DNA from: Pseudarthrobacter sp. NamB4
GTDB taxonomy: Bacteria; Actinomycetota; Actinomycetes; Actinomycetales; Micrococcaceae
Direction of reading: 5' to 3'
Length of the DNA: 64,000 bases
Assembly: GCF_005796185.1 (NCBI RefSeq)
Contig: NZ_VAHM01000020.1
Span: 1-64,000 of the forward strand
This document shows, one piece after another, positions 33,285 to 42,973 of the stretch. Every line of letters starts with the position of its first letter. The first letter of the stretch is position 1. The translations under genes were made by a program, and so were the position numbers. Under the pieces are notes generated by a model. The model was not told the DNA's origin and made no database searches. It worked only from the letters and a program-made list of their open reading frames with translations.

Positions 33285-33304
33285 GCCTCCGCCCAGGCGG
33301 AAGC
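33285..33304. terminator. short hairpin between convergent padR and amt genes
   Basis: GCCTCCGCC (33285-33293) and GGCGGAAGC (33296-33304) pair with one mismatch; weak T content on either side. Confidence 0.4.
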
Positions 33305-33341
33305 CTGTTGGACAGGTAATCCCCTTGCCTGGCTGCCCGCG

Positions 33342-34661
33342 TCAGGCGAAGGAGGCTTCCTTGCTCTCCCGGGCAGTGGTTTCGGTGCTGGCCGGGGAAG
33401 GCGTCGGAGCGTGGGGCAGCAGGTTGAAGCCAGCCCCCATCTCCCCGAACGCGTAGGCACTTTCGGCATGTTCGGACAGGTCCACACCGGCAGTTTCCGC
33501 CTCCTCGCTGACCCGGAAGCCGATGGCCCTGTGAATGCCCTTGCCAATCACCAGGGTCCCGACGCCGGACAGCAGCACGGTGATGACCACGGCCGCGGAC
33601 TGGGCTACCAACTGCTGAACGCCGCCGCCGTAGAAGAGACCGCCGCCCTGCCCGTCCACCGGGAGGGCGATGAAACCCAGTGCAAGGGTTCCGATGAGGC
33701 CGGCCCCCAGGTGGACGCCCACCACATCGAGGGAATCGTCAAGACCGAAGCGGTACTTGAGGTCAACGAAGACGGCGCAGGCGGCTCCTGCTGCCAGGCC
33801 GAGGCCGATTGCGGCCACAGGGCTGATGTTGGCGCAGGAGGGAGTGATGGCGACGAGACCTGCCACCACACCCGATGCGGCACCCAGGGATGTGGGGTGC
33901 CCGTGGCGGATCTTCTCGGTGACCAGCCAACTGAGCATGGCAGCCGCCGGGGTGACCAGGGTGTTCACCCAGATCAGGCCGGCCTGCTCGGCGGTGGTGG
34001 CCGCGCCCCCGTTGAAGCCGAACCAGCCGAACCACAAAATTGCTGCGCCCAGCATGATGAAGGGGACGTTGTGTGGCCGGTGGTTGGGATCCTTTGCGAA
34101 GCCGTGGCGCTGGCCCACGATCAAAGCCAGGATCAGTGCGGCGGTGCCGGAACTGATTTCCACCACCGCGCCGCCGGCGAAGTCAATGACTTGGCCGAAA
34201 ATAGCCGTGACCGCTCCATCTGCGCTCATCAGGCCGCCGCCCCAGATCATGTAGGCGAGCGGGCAGTACACCACTGTGATCCATAGCGGGACGAACAGGG
34301 CCCACGCGCCGAACTTCGCGCGGTCCGCGATGGCCCCGCTGATCAGCGCCACCGTAATAATGGCAAAGGTGGCGCTGTAACCTGCCTTGATCAGGTCCGG
34401 TGAGCCCATCAGGTTCTGGAGGCCGAAGCTGGCGAAGGGGTTGCCGAAGATGCCAAGCACGCCCTCGCCGGTGGTCATGGAGTAGCCCCACAGGACCCAC
34501 ACCGCACCCACTATCCCGGCGGAGATGAAGCTCATCATGATCATGTTCAGGGCGGCTTTGGCGCGTGTCATGCCGCCGTAGAAGAGCCCCAGTCCGGGAG
34601 TCATCAGCAGTACCATCGCGGCTGAAACCATCAGCCATACATGTTGGGCAGTGATCTCCAC
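33342..34661 (-). CDS. amt: ammonium transporter (Amt) with Glu at the first pore-His position
   Basis: 439 aa with 11 membrane helices. Family marks: GLGLFYGGMTRAKAALNM, DFAGGAVVE, AAILWFGWFGFNGG, TPSCANISPVAA, DVVGVHLGAGLIG. In E. coli AmtB the pore has two His (VVHIN and GVHG); here the first is Glu 168 (GAA; VVEIS) and the second is kept. The C-terminal tail after the last helix is about 45 residues (SEEAETAGVDLSEHAESAYA). GTG 34661 follows AAAGGGACC. No glnK lies next to it. A GlnR-type site is upstream, indicating nitrogen control. Confidence 0.95.
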   Translation of the reverse strand: MEITAQHVWLMVSAAMVLLMTPGLGLFYGGMTRAKAALNMIMMSFISAGIVGAVWVLWGYSMTTGEGVLGIFGNPFASFGLQNLMGSPDLIKAGYSATFAIITVALISGAIADRAKFGAWALFVPLWITVVYCPLAYMIWGGGLMSADGAVTAIFGQVIDFAGGAVVEISSGTAALILALIVGQRHGFAKDPNHRPHNVPFIMLGAAILWFGWFGFNGGAATTAEQAGLIWVNTLVTPAAAMLSWLVTEKIRHGHPTSLGAASGVVAGLVAITPSCANISPVAAIGLGLAAGAACAVFVDLKYRFGLDDSLDVVGVHLGAGLIGTLALGFIALPVDGQGGGLFYGGGVQQLVAQSAAVVITVLLSGVGTLVIGKGIHRAIGFRVSEEAETAGVDLSEHAESAYAFGEMGAGFNLLPHAPTPSPASTETTARESKEASFA

Positions 34662-34746
34662 GGCGGGTCCCTTTTGAATTGCGCCTCAAGCGGGGCGCTC
34701 TTTGCCGGCCCTCGCGTTCCCCCGCGCTCCATCTTTCGTGCTCCGT

Positions 34747-34784
34747 GTTTCGGGAAACGCGCCTGAAAGTTGCGCTCGCGTTAC
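34747..34784 (-). promoter_or_regulatory. candidate GlnR box upstream of amt
   Basis: Read on the minus strand: GTAAC-N6-GCAAC-N6-GCGCG-N6-GAAAC, exactly the 5-6-5-6-5-6-5 spacing of the actinobacterial GlnR consensus (gTnAc-n6-GaAAc twice). Three of four half-sites fit well. The centre is about 105 bp upstream of the amt start codon. Confidence 0.55.
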
Positions 34785-35012
34785 AGAACCAGGCGGTGTG
34801 TGAAGTCGGCGTGTCCGGCATGTTTCGGCCATGTAAACGGAGTCACACGGAGGCGGTTGGCGCCGGGCCGTAAAGTGCGCAAAGGCGGTCTCATGCAGCG
34901 GTGGACCCTAACGCGGACGGTGAGGAGCCGCCGTCGTCCGCCTGTAAGTAGTGATTACGGCAGCGTAAAGGGAGCCTCACCGCATTGGCGCTGGGATGTT
35001 CTTTGCAATACG

Positions 35013-35043
35013 ACGGCGCGCCGCACGGGAAGCGGCGCGCTGT
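35013..35043. terminator. hairpin downstream of the nitrilase gene
   Basis: A 12-bp stem, ACGGCGCGCCGC (35013-35024) with GCGGCGCGCTGT (35032-35043, one G-U), loop of 7. It ends the minus-strand nitrilase transcript. A degenerate copy of the ACGACGGCGG hairpin family lies at 34914-34942. Apart from these and the GlnR-like site, the 435 bp between amt and the nitrilase gene hold no gene that I can support. Confidence 0.55.
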
Positions 35044-35096
35044 TTCGTCTCCGGTGCCATAGTCCGGGACGCCCAGCGGGGCATCGCCCCGGGAAA

Positions 35097-35891
35097 TTAG
35101 AACTGCCGGGCGTTGGCCAGCACGGGCAGCTTGGCCCGCACCTCGTCCACCACCGAGGGATCGATGTCGACGACGGCGAGTTCCGGCTTCCCGCCCAGTG
35201 CGGCCAGGGGGATGCCAAGGGGCGTGATGACGGCGCTGTGGCCGATGCCCGTGGGGGCGGTGCCGGCCGGACCTGCGCCAATGGTTTCCGGATTACCCTG
35301 CCCGCAGGCCACCACGAAAGTAGTGCTGTCCAGTGCCCGTGCGCGCACCAGGAGGTCCCACTGCTCCGACTTGCCTTCGCCGGCTCCCCAGGAAGCGCAG
35401 ACTATGTTTACCTGCGCACCGGCCCGGGCGTTGGCAGCAAAGAGTGCAGGGAAGCGGACGTCGTAGCAGGTGGCCAGTCCAAAAACTGTGCCGTCAACTT
35501 CGAAAGTGACAGGGGTCTCGCCCGCATCAACCGTCTTGGATTCGGTGAAGCCGAAAGCATCGAAGAGGTGGACCTTGTCATAGGAAGTGTCCACGCCCGG
35601 GCCGGTTACCAGGAGCGTATTGCGGACCCGGCCGTCCTTTCCCGGAGCGAACATCCCGGCGACGACCACAACGCGCAGTTCCCGGGACAGGGCACGTATT
35701 TTTTCTGCCCATGGCCCGTCCAGGGGTTCTGCGATGTCTTTAAGGGAATGGCCAAAGGCCCGCATGGCAGCCTCGGGGAACACCACCAGCTCCGCGCCGG
35801 CGGCCTTGGCCTGCGTGGCGTAGTCCCGGATCAGTTCCAGGTTCGCTGCGGGGTCGGCACTGCTAATGATCTGTGCGACTGCCAGACGCAT
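35097..35891 (-). CDS. carbon-nitrogen hydrolase (nitrilase superfamily)
   Basis: 264 aa. The Glu-Lys-Cys triad is visible: VVFPEAAM, YDKVHLFDAF and ATCYDVRFPAL. It starts MRLAVAQIISSADPAANLEL at ATG 35891, preceded by TTGGAG; the 21-residue upstream extension is not family-like. The branch (NIT/omega-amidase-like, deaminated glutathione amidase) hydrolyses small amides in the cytosol. It stands alone between the amt region and the DUF2630 gene. Confidence 0.9.
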   Translation of the reverse strand: MRLAVAQIISSADPAANLELIRDYATQAKAAGAELVVFPEAAMRAFGHSLKDIAEPLDGPWAEKIRALSRELRVVVVAGMFAPGKDGRVRNTLLVTGPGVDTSYDKVHLFDAFGFTESKTVDAGETPVTFEVDGTVFGLATCYDVRFPALFAANARAGAQVNIVCASWGAGEGKSEQWDLLVRARALDSTTFVVACGQGNPETIGAGPAGTAPTGIGHSAVITPLGIPLAALGGKPELAVVDIDPSVVDEVRAKLPVLANARQF

Positions 35892-36017
35892 GGATGGCTC
35901 CAATCTGTTCACTGCAAGCGAAGCGGGGCCCAGCACCCGCAGGCACGGCCTCAAGCTCAGGCGCCGGTGTAGTGCCCGGCGGTGACGCCAGTGGAGGCAG
36001 GGTCAGAAGGAGTACAC

Positions 36018-36254
36018 CTACTGCTTGTAGCCCTCGACTTCACTGACGGGCCGGGTTTCGGCCTCGTTTGGGTTCTCCCCGGAATCTGCTTTGGCCCGGC
36101 GCTGGCGCAGCAGGTCCCAGCACTGGTCCAGACTCTCTTCCACCTGTTTGAGCCGCGCGTGGTCCGGCGCCTGCCCATCCCCGGCTCCGTCACGGAGGGT
36201 ATGCTCCTCCTCAACGAGGGCCTGGATGCGCGCCAAAATATCCTGGTCGTTCAT
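36018..36254 (-). CDS. DUF2630 protein
   Basis: 78 aa, helical and charged: MNDQDILARIQALVEEEHTL, RDGAG, then RLKQVEESLDQCWDLLRQRR. This is the complete DUF2630 signature of actinobacteria. AAGGGGAGATT precedes ATG 36254. Function unknown. Confidence 0.9.
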   Translation of the reverse strand: MNDQDILARIQALVEEEHTLRDGAGDGQAPDHARLKQVEESLDQCWDLLRQRRAKADSGENPNEAETRPVSEVEGYKQ

Positions 36255-36311
36255 AATCTCCCCTTACTCCGCGGACAGGTCTCCCCAGCCTACGCCTGTA
36301 CTATCAGAATC

Positions 36312-36710
36312 ATGCCCACTGCGCTTGATATGGCAGGTCCGATCCTGGAAATGCTGACCTGGTTGTGCCTGCCCGCCGGGCTTGGACTGCTGTTCTACAG
36401 TGGGTACCTGCGGCGCTTTGTGCACCCCTGGGCCGTGGCCGAGGCCGTGGTGTATTCCGACACCACGGGAGTGGGCTTCCGGTGGTTTGACCGCAAATAC
36501 CAGGTGCACCATGCACCCATGTCGCCCCACGACATCAAGGATCTTGCGGTGGGCAGCACGCTCCCTATCTATTACCATCCCAAGCGTCCTACCCAGTGGC
36601 AAATTGCCGCGCCGGAAGAGGAAGGCCGGACGGCCTCGATCTTGGGCCGCTGGCTTACGGGCATCGGGGCGGCGGCGCTGCTGGCCGGCTTTGTCCTCCC
36701 GATGTTGTGA
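36312..36710 (+). CDS. DUF3592-type membrane protein
   Basis: 132 aa from ATG 36312. A first membrane helix (LTWLCLPAGLGLLFYSGYL), a central extracytoplasmic segment with VGSTLPIYYHPKRPTQWQI (the DUF3592 V-G-x-x-x-x-V-x-Y-x-P-x-x-P pattern) and a second helix at the end (LTGIGAAALLAGFVLPML). Function unknown. Confidence 0.72.
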   Translation: MPTALDMAGPILEMLTWLCLPAGLGLLFYSGYLRRFVHPWAVAEAVVYSDTTGVGFRWFDRKYQVHHAPMSPHDIKDLAVGSTLPIYYHPKRPTQWQIAAPEEEGRTASILGRWLTGIGAAALLAGFVLPML

Positions 36711-36745
36711 AGGGGATCGACGGCCCCCTTTGATAAAGCTGCCTG

Positions 36746-37084
36746 TTAGCCCGCGAGGACGATCCCGACGCCGAGCCCTCCCAGCAGCATCCCCGCGAAG
36801 GCCGTCCACAGCACAGCGGAGATGTCGGCGTCGACGGATTCCTCACTGATCCCGCGCGAACTGGCACTGTAGCGGCCGCGCTGGCTGAAGTAGATGGCCG
36901 CTGCCGCGCTGGCCGACACCGCGAAAAGCAGCAGGATGGGAAGGCCATGCTGCGGAAGCCAGCGCAGGAAGATCGCGCTGACGGTTACCAGCGCCAACAT
37001 GGTCCTGCCCCAGGCAAGCGTTGTCCGTTCGGGTTGCAGGCCAGGGTCCCCGTGCATGGCGGCCGGACGGCGGGAAGGTGCCAC
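36746..37084 (-). CDS. DUF202 membrane protein
   Basis: 112 aa. GLQPERTTLAWGRTMLALVT is the DUF202 signature, followed by three membrane helices. GTG 37084 starts 3 bases after the stop of a second DUF202/YidH-type gene, so the two form an operon. Family function unknown; paired copies are usual. Confidence 0.87.
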   Translation of the reverse strand: MAPSRRPAAMHGDPGLQPERTTLAWGRTMLALVTVSAIFLRWLPQHGLPILLLFAVSASAAAAIYFSQRGRYSASSRGISEESVDADISAVLWTAFAGMLLGGLGVGIVLAG

Positions 37085-37087
37085 TGA

Positions 37088-37492
37088 TCAGCGCCAGAGG
37101 ATAAATACCAGCACGACGGCGGCCGCCAGCGCACCTGCCGCCGCCAGCAGCGGCACAATGAGCGGCAGCGGAAGCGGTGCCCTGTGGCGCATGCTCCGTT
37201 CCACCCGCAGCCACCGCACCGCGGAGCCCGCACTCAGCAGCATGCCCAGCAGGAGCAGAACCACCGCCAGTCCCTTGCGGACGGGCACCAGGAAGAGGTC
37301 TGCTGTGAAGGCTTCGATGGCGATGCCCCCGGCCAGCAGCGCGAGGGAGGTGCGGATCCAGGCAAGGAACGTGCGCTCATTGGCCAACGTGAACCGCGGG
37401 TCCGGCTCCTCCCCGCCCGGCAGCAGGCGCTCGGCGATTCTCCCGCGCGACGGCGGGACGGCGCCGCCGCCGGGTTCCTCGCTGTTGGTCAC
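37088..37492 (-). CDS. YidH-like DUF202 membrane protein
   Basis: 134 aa. Cytoplasmic N-terminus, then DPRFTLANERTFLAWIRTSL (the NERTFLAWIRT signature of YidH/DUF202) and three membrane helices. GTG 37492. Coupled to the downstream DUF202 gene; the two probably make a heteromeric membrane complex (inference). Confidence 0.9.
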   Translation of the reverse strand: MTNSEEPGGGAVPPSRGRIAERLLPGGEEPDPRFTLANERTFLAWIRTSLALLAGGIAIEAFTADLFLVPVRKGLAVVLLLLGMLLSAGSAVRWLRVERSMRHRAPLPLPLIVPLLAAAGALAAAVVLVFILWR

Positions 37493-37546
37493 GGTGCCAG
37501 TCTAGGCGGTTCGCCTGCGCAGGGCGGTTCCGCTCAGGGGCGCCAC

Positions 37547-37885
37547 TCATCCTCCGCTGCGAGGGGCGAACATGATTACGGCCACCCCCAGCAGGCAGAT
37601 CAGTGAACCTGCCATATCCCAACGATCCGGCCGGAAGCCGTCGAACACCATGCCCCATGCCAGGGAACCGGCCACGAACACCCCGCCGTACGCGGCCAGG
37701 ATCCGGCCGAAGTGTGCATCAGGCTGGAGGGTGGCCACGAAACCGTACGTGCCCAGGGCGACCACGCCGAGGCCGGCCCACCACCAGTCCTTGCCTTCGC
37801 GCACGGACTGCCACACCAGCCAAGCGCCGCCGATCTCCGCAGCCGCGGCCAGCGCAAAGAGCACGACTGTCTTGGAGATGTCCAT
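37547..37885 (-). CDS. YnfA-family small membrane protein (UPF0060)
   Basis: 112 aa with four membrane helices, matching YnfA, a small-multidrug-resistance-like family: [36 protein letters not shown], VDGxxPxxWD-type loop ([17 protein letters not shown]). ATG 37885 gives the family start and has GATGAGG close by; an ATG at 37918 is an alternative. Proposed efflux role is by homology only. Confidence 0.88.
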   Translation of the reverse strand: MDISKTVVLFALAAAAEIGGAWLVWQSVREGKDWWWAGLGVVALGTYGFVATLQPDAHFGRILAAYGGVFVAGSLAWGMVFDGFRPDRWDMAGSLICLLGVAVIMFAPRSGG

Positions 37886-37984
37886 TGCCTCATCAGGAAT
37901 ACCCACGCCAGTCATCATGCCAGCCGGAGCTTCTCAGGCGAGCCGGCCGGGAATGCCGGCAGCCGCAACGAGGTTGGGGCAAGT

Positions 37985-39022
37985 ATGGAGCGCATCGGAT
38001 TTCTCTCATTCGGCCATTGGGGTCCCGGCCAGGGCTCGCAAACCAGGACCGCCCGCGACGCCCTGCTCCAGGCCATTGACCTTTCGGTGGCCGTGGAGGA
38101 GCTTGGGCTCGACGGCGCATTTTTCCGCGTCCACCACTTCGCCCGGCAGCAGGCCTCGCCGTTCCCTCTGCTCTCCGCCATAGCCGCCCGAACCAGCAGG
38201 ATTGAGATCGGAACCGGCGTTATTGACATGCGTTACGAAAACCCGCTGTACCTCGCAGAGGAAGCTGCGGCCACGGACCTGATCAGCGGTGGCCGGCTCC
38301 AGCTGGGCATCAGCCGGGGCTCCCCCGAGCCCGCCCGCCACGGCGCTGCAGCGTTCGGGTATGTGCCTGGGCAGGGGGAGACCGACGCCGATATGGCCCG
38401 CCGCCACACCGCCCTCTTCCGGAGGGCGATCACGGGTGCCGGAGTGGCGGAAGCGGATCCCCGGTACGCTGGCGGAGCCACCGGGTTGTTGCCGGTCCAG
38501 CCACAGTCTCCGGGCCTCGCCGAGCGGATCTGGTGGGGTGCCGGGACCCGGAAGACCGCCGTCTGGGCAGCCGAGCTGGGCATGAACCTCATGAGTTCAA
38601 CCCTGCTCACCGAGGACACGGGCGTGCCATTTCATGAACTGCAGGCCGAGCAGATCCAATTGTTCCGGGACGCCTGGCAGGCCGCCGGCCACGCCCACAC
38701 ACCGCGGATCTCAGTCAGCCGCAGCGTGCTCCCAATCGTGGACGCCGAGGACAACCGCTACTTCGCCGGCAGCGCGCTGCGCGACAGCCGGGACCAAGTG
38801 GGCGTCATTGATGGGCTGACTGCCAGGTTCGGGAAGAGCTACGCGGGACCCCCGGACGTGTTGGCCGAACAGCTCGCAGCCGACTCGGCCGTCCAGTCCG
38901 CAGACACCCTGCTGCTCACCGTTCCCAACCAGTTGGGCGTGGACTTCAATGCCAAGCTGCTGGGCAACGTGGCGCGGCACATCGCGCCCGCCCTGGGATG
39001 GGCCACACCTGACCAGCGGTAA
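37985..39022 (+). CDS. LLM-class flavin-dependent oxidoreductase
   Basis: 345 aa, luciferase-like TIM barrel: GFLSFGHWGPG at the start, AVEELGLDGAFFRVHHF, FPLLSAIAARTSRIEIGTGV, YLAEEAAATDLISGGRLQLG. The binding loop ISRGSPEPARHG and WWGAGTRKTAVWAAELGMNL complete the family pattern. FMN or F420 cannot be told apart from sequence here. ATG 37985 follows TTGGGGCAAGT. Confidence 0.87.
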   Translation: MERIGFLSFGHWGPGQGSQTRTARDALLQAIDLSVAVEELGLDGAFFRVHHFARQQASPFPLLSAIAARTSRIEIGTGVIDMRYENPLYLAEEAAATDLISGGRLQLGISRGSPEPARHGAAAFGYVPGQGETDADMARRHTALFRRAITGAGVAEADPRYAGGATGLLPVQPQSPGLAERIWWGAGTRKTAVWAAELGMNLMSSTLLTEDTGVPFHELQAEQIQLFRDAWQAAGHAHTPRISVSRSVLPIVDAEDNRYFAGSALRDSRDQVGVIDGLTARFGKSYAGPPDVLAEQLAADSAVQSADTLLLTVPNQLGVDFNAKLLGNVARHIAPALGWATPDQR

Positions 39023-39075
39023 CACTTCGGGTCAAGCGTAATTTTTCTCCCTCCACGTGGGTTTCCGCGATATAC

Positions 39076-39087
39076 TAAGCAGGCTTA
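39076..39087. promoter_or_regulatory. TAAGC-AG-GCTTA palindrome upstream of the desaturase operon
   Basis: Perfect 12-bp palindrome 100 bp before the reductase start. Related sites occur at 55815 and 57227. The 90 bases after it contain further pairing (CCGCAGT 39110-39116 with ACTGCGG 39171-39177), so the leader may be structured. Confidence 0.45.
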
Positions 39088-39186
39088 CTGAAGTGCCGGG
39101 GAACCATCCGCAGTTTCCAGCCGTTACTCTTTAAGTGCGGCTTGGGGGCTTAGCGCCACCACTTAGCGTGACTGCGGAACGGTCAT

Positions 39187-40332
39187 ATGACGGAGAGAGA
39201 GAAATATGGCTCGCGCCGCTCTAGGCTGTATCGCATGATCCGGCTACGCCAGCTGGCCCAGGCGGCCTCTGTACTGACCACGCCTTTGGCGCCGGAGGAC
39301 ATCCTGGCGCTGTTCAACCCGGTCTACTCCGCGCGGCAGCTTCGCGGCGTGGTCACCCGCGTGGTGCAGGAGACGGCCCAGTCAGCCACCATTTTCTTCC
39401 GGCCCGGACGCGGCTGGCACTCCCATTTGGCAGGTCAGTGGGCACGCATCGGCGTCGAGCTTGACGGCGTCCGCCACTGGCGGTCCTACTCGCTCAGCGC
39501 CCCCGCCGGCAAGGACCCCGCCATCACCGTGACCGACGTCGGCGCTGTATCCGGCACTCTAGTCCGCACCACCAAGCCTGGCGACGTCCTGTTCCTGGCC
39601 CCGCCACAGGGGGACTTCGTCCTCCCAGAGCACCCGCGGCCACTGCTGATGGTCACCGCAGGCAGCGGCATCACACCGGTGATGTCCATGATCCGCACGC
39701 TTGTCCCGCGGCGTCCGGATGCCGACGTCGTACTGGTCCACTCAGCCCGGACACCCGGTGACAGCCTCTTCCGCGAGGAACTGGCCGAGCTTGCCGACCA
39801 GTTCCCCAACTTCCGCCTCGCCCACTGGTATACGGGGGAGCAGGGCCGGATGGACCTGACCAGCACGGACCAGCTGGACGAGATCTGCCCGGACTGGAAG
39901 GAACGCGCCGCCTACGCCTGCGGCCCGGACAGCTTCCTGGATGACGCCGAGGCTCTGTGGAAGCGCGCGGCCCTCACGGCAGCGGCACCTGGCTCAGAGG
40001 TGGCGTTGGCCGGCACCGCCGGCAACCTGATGATTGAGCGCTTCAACACCACCTTCGAGGGCGGCGTAGGGCACGACGGCGGCCTGGTCACCTTCGAGGC
40101 GTCAGACCGCGAAGTGGAGGCCGACGGCGATACCCCGATCCTCGACGTCGGCGAGGACGCCGGGGTGCTTATGCCCAGCGGATGCCGGATGGGTATCTGC
40201 CACAGCTGCCTCACGCCGCTCCTGTCAGGACAGGTCCGCGACCTCCGTACCGGGGAAGTCCATGGCGAACCCGGCGAACTGATCCAAACGTGTGTCTCGG
40301 CAGCCGCCGGACCCGTCAACCTCGAAATCTGA
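39187..40332 (+). CDS. ferredoxin reductase for the acyl-CoA desaturase (FAD/NAD, 2Fe-2S)
   Basis: 381 aa. FAD domain (WARIGVELDGVRHWRSYSLS), NAD(P) domain (PLLMVTAGSGITPVMSMIRT, then YACGPDSFLDDAE) and a C-terminal plant-type 2Fe-2S domain with C-x4-C-x2-C (SGCRMGICHSCL) and the fourth Cys in LIQTCVSA. It matches M. tuberculosis Rv3230c in design, the electron donor of DesA3. It lies 12 bp upstream of the desaturase gene. ATG 39187 lacks a good Shine-Dalgarno; an internal ATG at 39235 is possible. Confidence 0.92.
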   Translation: MTEREKYGSRRSRLYRMIRLRQLAQAASVLTTPLAPEDILALFNPVYSARQLRGVVTRVVQETAQSATIFFRPGRGWHSHLAGQWARIGVELDGVRHWRSYSLSAPAGKDPAITVTDVGAVSGTLVRTTKPGDVLFLAPPQGDFVLPEHPRPLLMVTAGSGITPVMSMIRTLVPRRPDADVVLVHSARTPGDSLFREELAELADQFPNFRLAHWYTGEQGRMDLTSTDQLDEICPDWKERAAYACGPDSFLDDAEALWKRAALTAAAPGSEVALAGTAGNLMIERFNTTFEGGVGHDGGLVTFEASDREVEADGDTPILDVGEDAGVLMPSGCRMGICHSCLTPLLSGQVRDLRTGEVHGEPGELIQTCVSAAAGPVNLEI

Positions 40333-40344
40333 GGAGCACCAGGT

Positions 40345-41535
40345 ATGTCTGTAATTTCACCCAGCAAGGCCACTCCCACGTCCACCAAGGGCAGCGCTGC
40401 CGGAGGCTCCCGGTCACGCCCCGGAAAGCTCGCAGAGTCCGGCAGCCCCGCCGTCAGGCCGCCCGCGGCAGCACACCTCACCGACGAGCAGGTGGCGGAG
40501 CTTGGCCGTGAACTGGACGCCATCCGTGACGAGATCCTGGCCAAGCGTGGCGCGGAAGACGCCGCCTACATCCGGCGGATGATCAAGATCCAGCGCGGGC
40601 TGGAGATCTCCGGCCGGGCCGCGCTGCTGGTGGGCAAGAACAAGGCTGCCTGGGTCACAGGCACCACCCTGCTCAGCTTTGCCAAGATCCTGGAAAACAT
40701 GGAGCTCGGACACAACATCCTGCACGGCCAGTGGGACTGGATGCGGGACCCGGACATCCACTCCACCACGTGGGAATGGGACTTCGTCACCCCGTCGCGC
40801 TCCTGGCAGCACACCCACAACGATCTCCACCACCGCTGGACCAATGTGGTGGGCAAGGACAACGACGTCGGATACAACCTCCTGCGCATGGACGAGGAGC
40901 AGCCGTGGAAGCCGATCAACCTGGCGAATCCGCTCTTCAATGCAATCCTGGCGCCGGTGTTCGAGTGGGGCATTGCCATCTACGACCTCGAGCTGACCGA
41001 GTACAAGGAAGGCAAGAAGTCCAAGGAGGCACTGCTCAAGGACCTGAAGGCGCTGGGCAAGAAGGTTGTCACCCAGTTCACCAAGGACTACGCAGCCACC
41101 CCAGCAGTGGCCATGCTCACGGGCTCGGCCAAGCACGCCCTGCTGGGCACCCTCGCCGCCAACGCCATCCGCAACGTCTGGGCCCACTCGGTCATCTTCT
41201 GCGGTCACTTCCCGGAGGGTACGGATACCTTCACGGAGGAGATGGTGGAGGGCGAGACCCGCGGTGACTGGTACGTACGCCAGATGATCGGCTCCGCCAA
41301 CATCTCCGGTTCCAAGTTCATGCACATCATGACGGGCAACCTGTCGCACCAGATCGAGCACCACCTCTTCCCTGACCTGCCCTCCAACCGGTACTCGGAA
41401 GTGGCGCCCAGGGTCCGTGAGATTTGCCAGCGCTACGGGCTGAAGTACACCACTGGTCCGCTTCCGAAGCAGGTTGGCTCCGCCTGGGCGAAGGTCTTCA
41501 AATTGGCCCTGCCGGGCAAGCCTGCCAAGGCCTGA
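40345..41535 (+). CDS. membrane fatty acid / acyl-CoA desaturase (DesA3-like)
   Basis: 396 aa. Three histidine boxes bind the di-iron centre: GHNILHGQWDW, HTHNDLHHRW and HQIEHHLFPDLP. The 80-residue N-terminal stretch before the first box is soluble; the membrane helices are fewer than in animal desaturases but as in Rv3229c. It introduces a double bond into acyl-CoA or phospholipid acyl chains using electrons from the upstream reductase. GAGGAGCACC precedes ATG 40345. A strong terminator follows. Confidence 0.93.
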   Translation: MSVISPSKATPTSTKGSAAGGSRSRPGKLAESGSPAVRPPAAAHLTDEQVAELGRELDAIRDEILAKRGAEDAAYIRRMIKIQRGLEISGRAALLVGKNKAAWVTGTTLLSFAKILENMELGHNILHGQWDWMRDPDIHSTTWEWDFVTPSRSWQHTHNDLHHRWTNVVGKDNDVGYNLLRMDEEQPWKPINLANPLFNAILAPVFEWGIAIYDLELTEYKEGKKSKEALLKDLKALGKKVVTQFTKDYAATPAVAMLTGSAKHALLGTLAANAIRNVWAHSVIFCGHFPEGTDTFTEEMVEGETRGDWYVRQMIGSANISGSKFMHIMTGNLSHQIEHHLFPDLPSNRYSEVAPRVREICQRYGLKYTTGPLPKQVGSAWAKVFKLALPGKPAKA

Positions 41536-41556
41536 GCGCCGCTCACCAAGACACAA

Positions 41557-41603
41557 GAATGCACCTCCGGTGCCGGATATCTTCCGGAACCGGGGGTGCA
41601 TTC
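41557..41603 (+). terminator. terminator of the desaturase operon
   Basis: A 20-bp stem, GAATGCACCTCCGGTGCCGG (41557-41576) with 41584-41603, one G-U and one mismatch, loop 7 bases. Confidence 0.75.
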
Positions 41604-41763
41604 CTGTCCGCCGCCTCCCCGCCACCTGGGACGCTCTATCACTTAACGCGCGTTTTTCGCGGACGCTCTATCACCTCCAGCCGCTCCTTGGCGATCCCTC
41701 TCGCACTTCCCGCGGCCGCCGTCGCATAATTGAACCCACAGCCGCGCGGCCAACGGAGGACAC

Positions 41764-41961
41764 ATGCGGATTCTCGGAGCACTTGTTGTCATCTGGCTGA
41801 TCATCGGCGGCGTGGCTGCCTGGCAGCGGGGCTACTTCGGTGCAGCGCCGGGTAACTGTGCAGAGGCGGGAACGGTTGCGATCACCATCATTGCCGGCCC
41901 CTTGAATTACATGGGCGCTAATCCGCAGATCGCCTGCGAGCTGCCGCAGCCATCCCAGTAG
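41764..41961 (+). CDS. small single-pass membrane or secreted protein
   Basis: 65 aa: MRILGALVVIWLIIGGVAAW is a membrane anchor or signal peptide, followed by a small external domain with two Cys (NCAEAG and QIACELP) that could form a disulphide. CGGAGGACAC precedes the ATG. No family recognised with certainty; similar short proteins are common in Arthrobacter. Confidence 0.65.
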   Translation: MRILGALVVIWLIIGGVAAWQRGYFGAAPGNCAEAGTVAITIIAGPLNYMGANPQIACELPQPSQ

Positions 41962-42064
41962 CTTCACAGCGGCAGTGGCCCAAGCCCTGCGCTGTTGAAG
42001 CCAAGCCACTGTGGGGCCCGCAGGAGCGACTGGGCAGGGTGGACGGAACGTCGGACCGCCCTAG

Positions 42065-42971
<907 letters not shown>

Positions 42972-42973
<2 letters not shown>

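Noticed and set aside
40414..41625. 403-residue frame antisense to the desaturase
   Set aside because: Shadow of the real gene; His/Gly/Val-rich with no recognisable fold.
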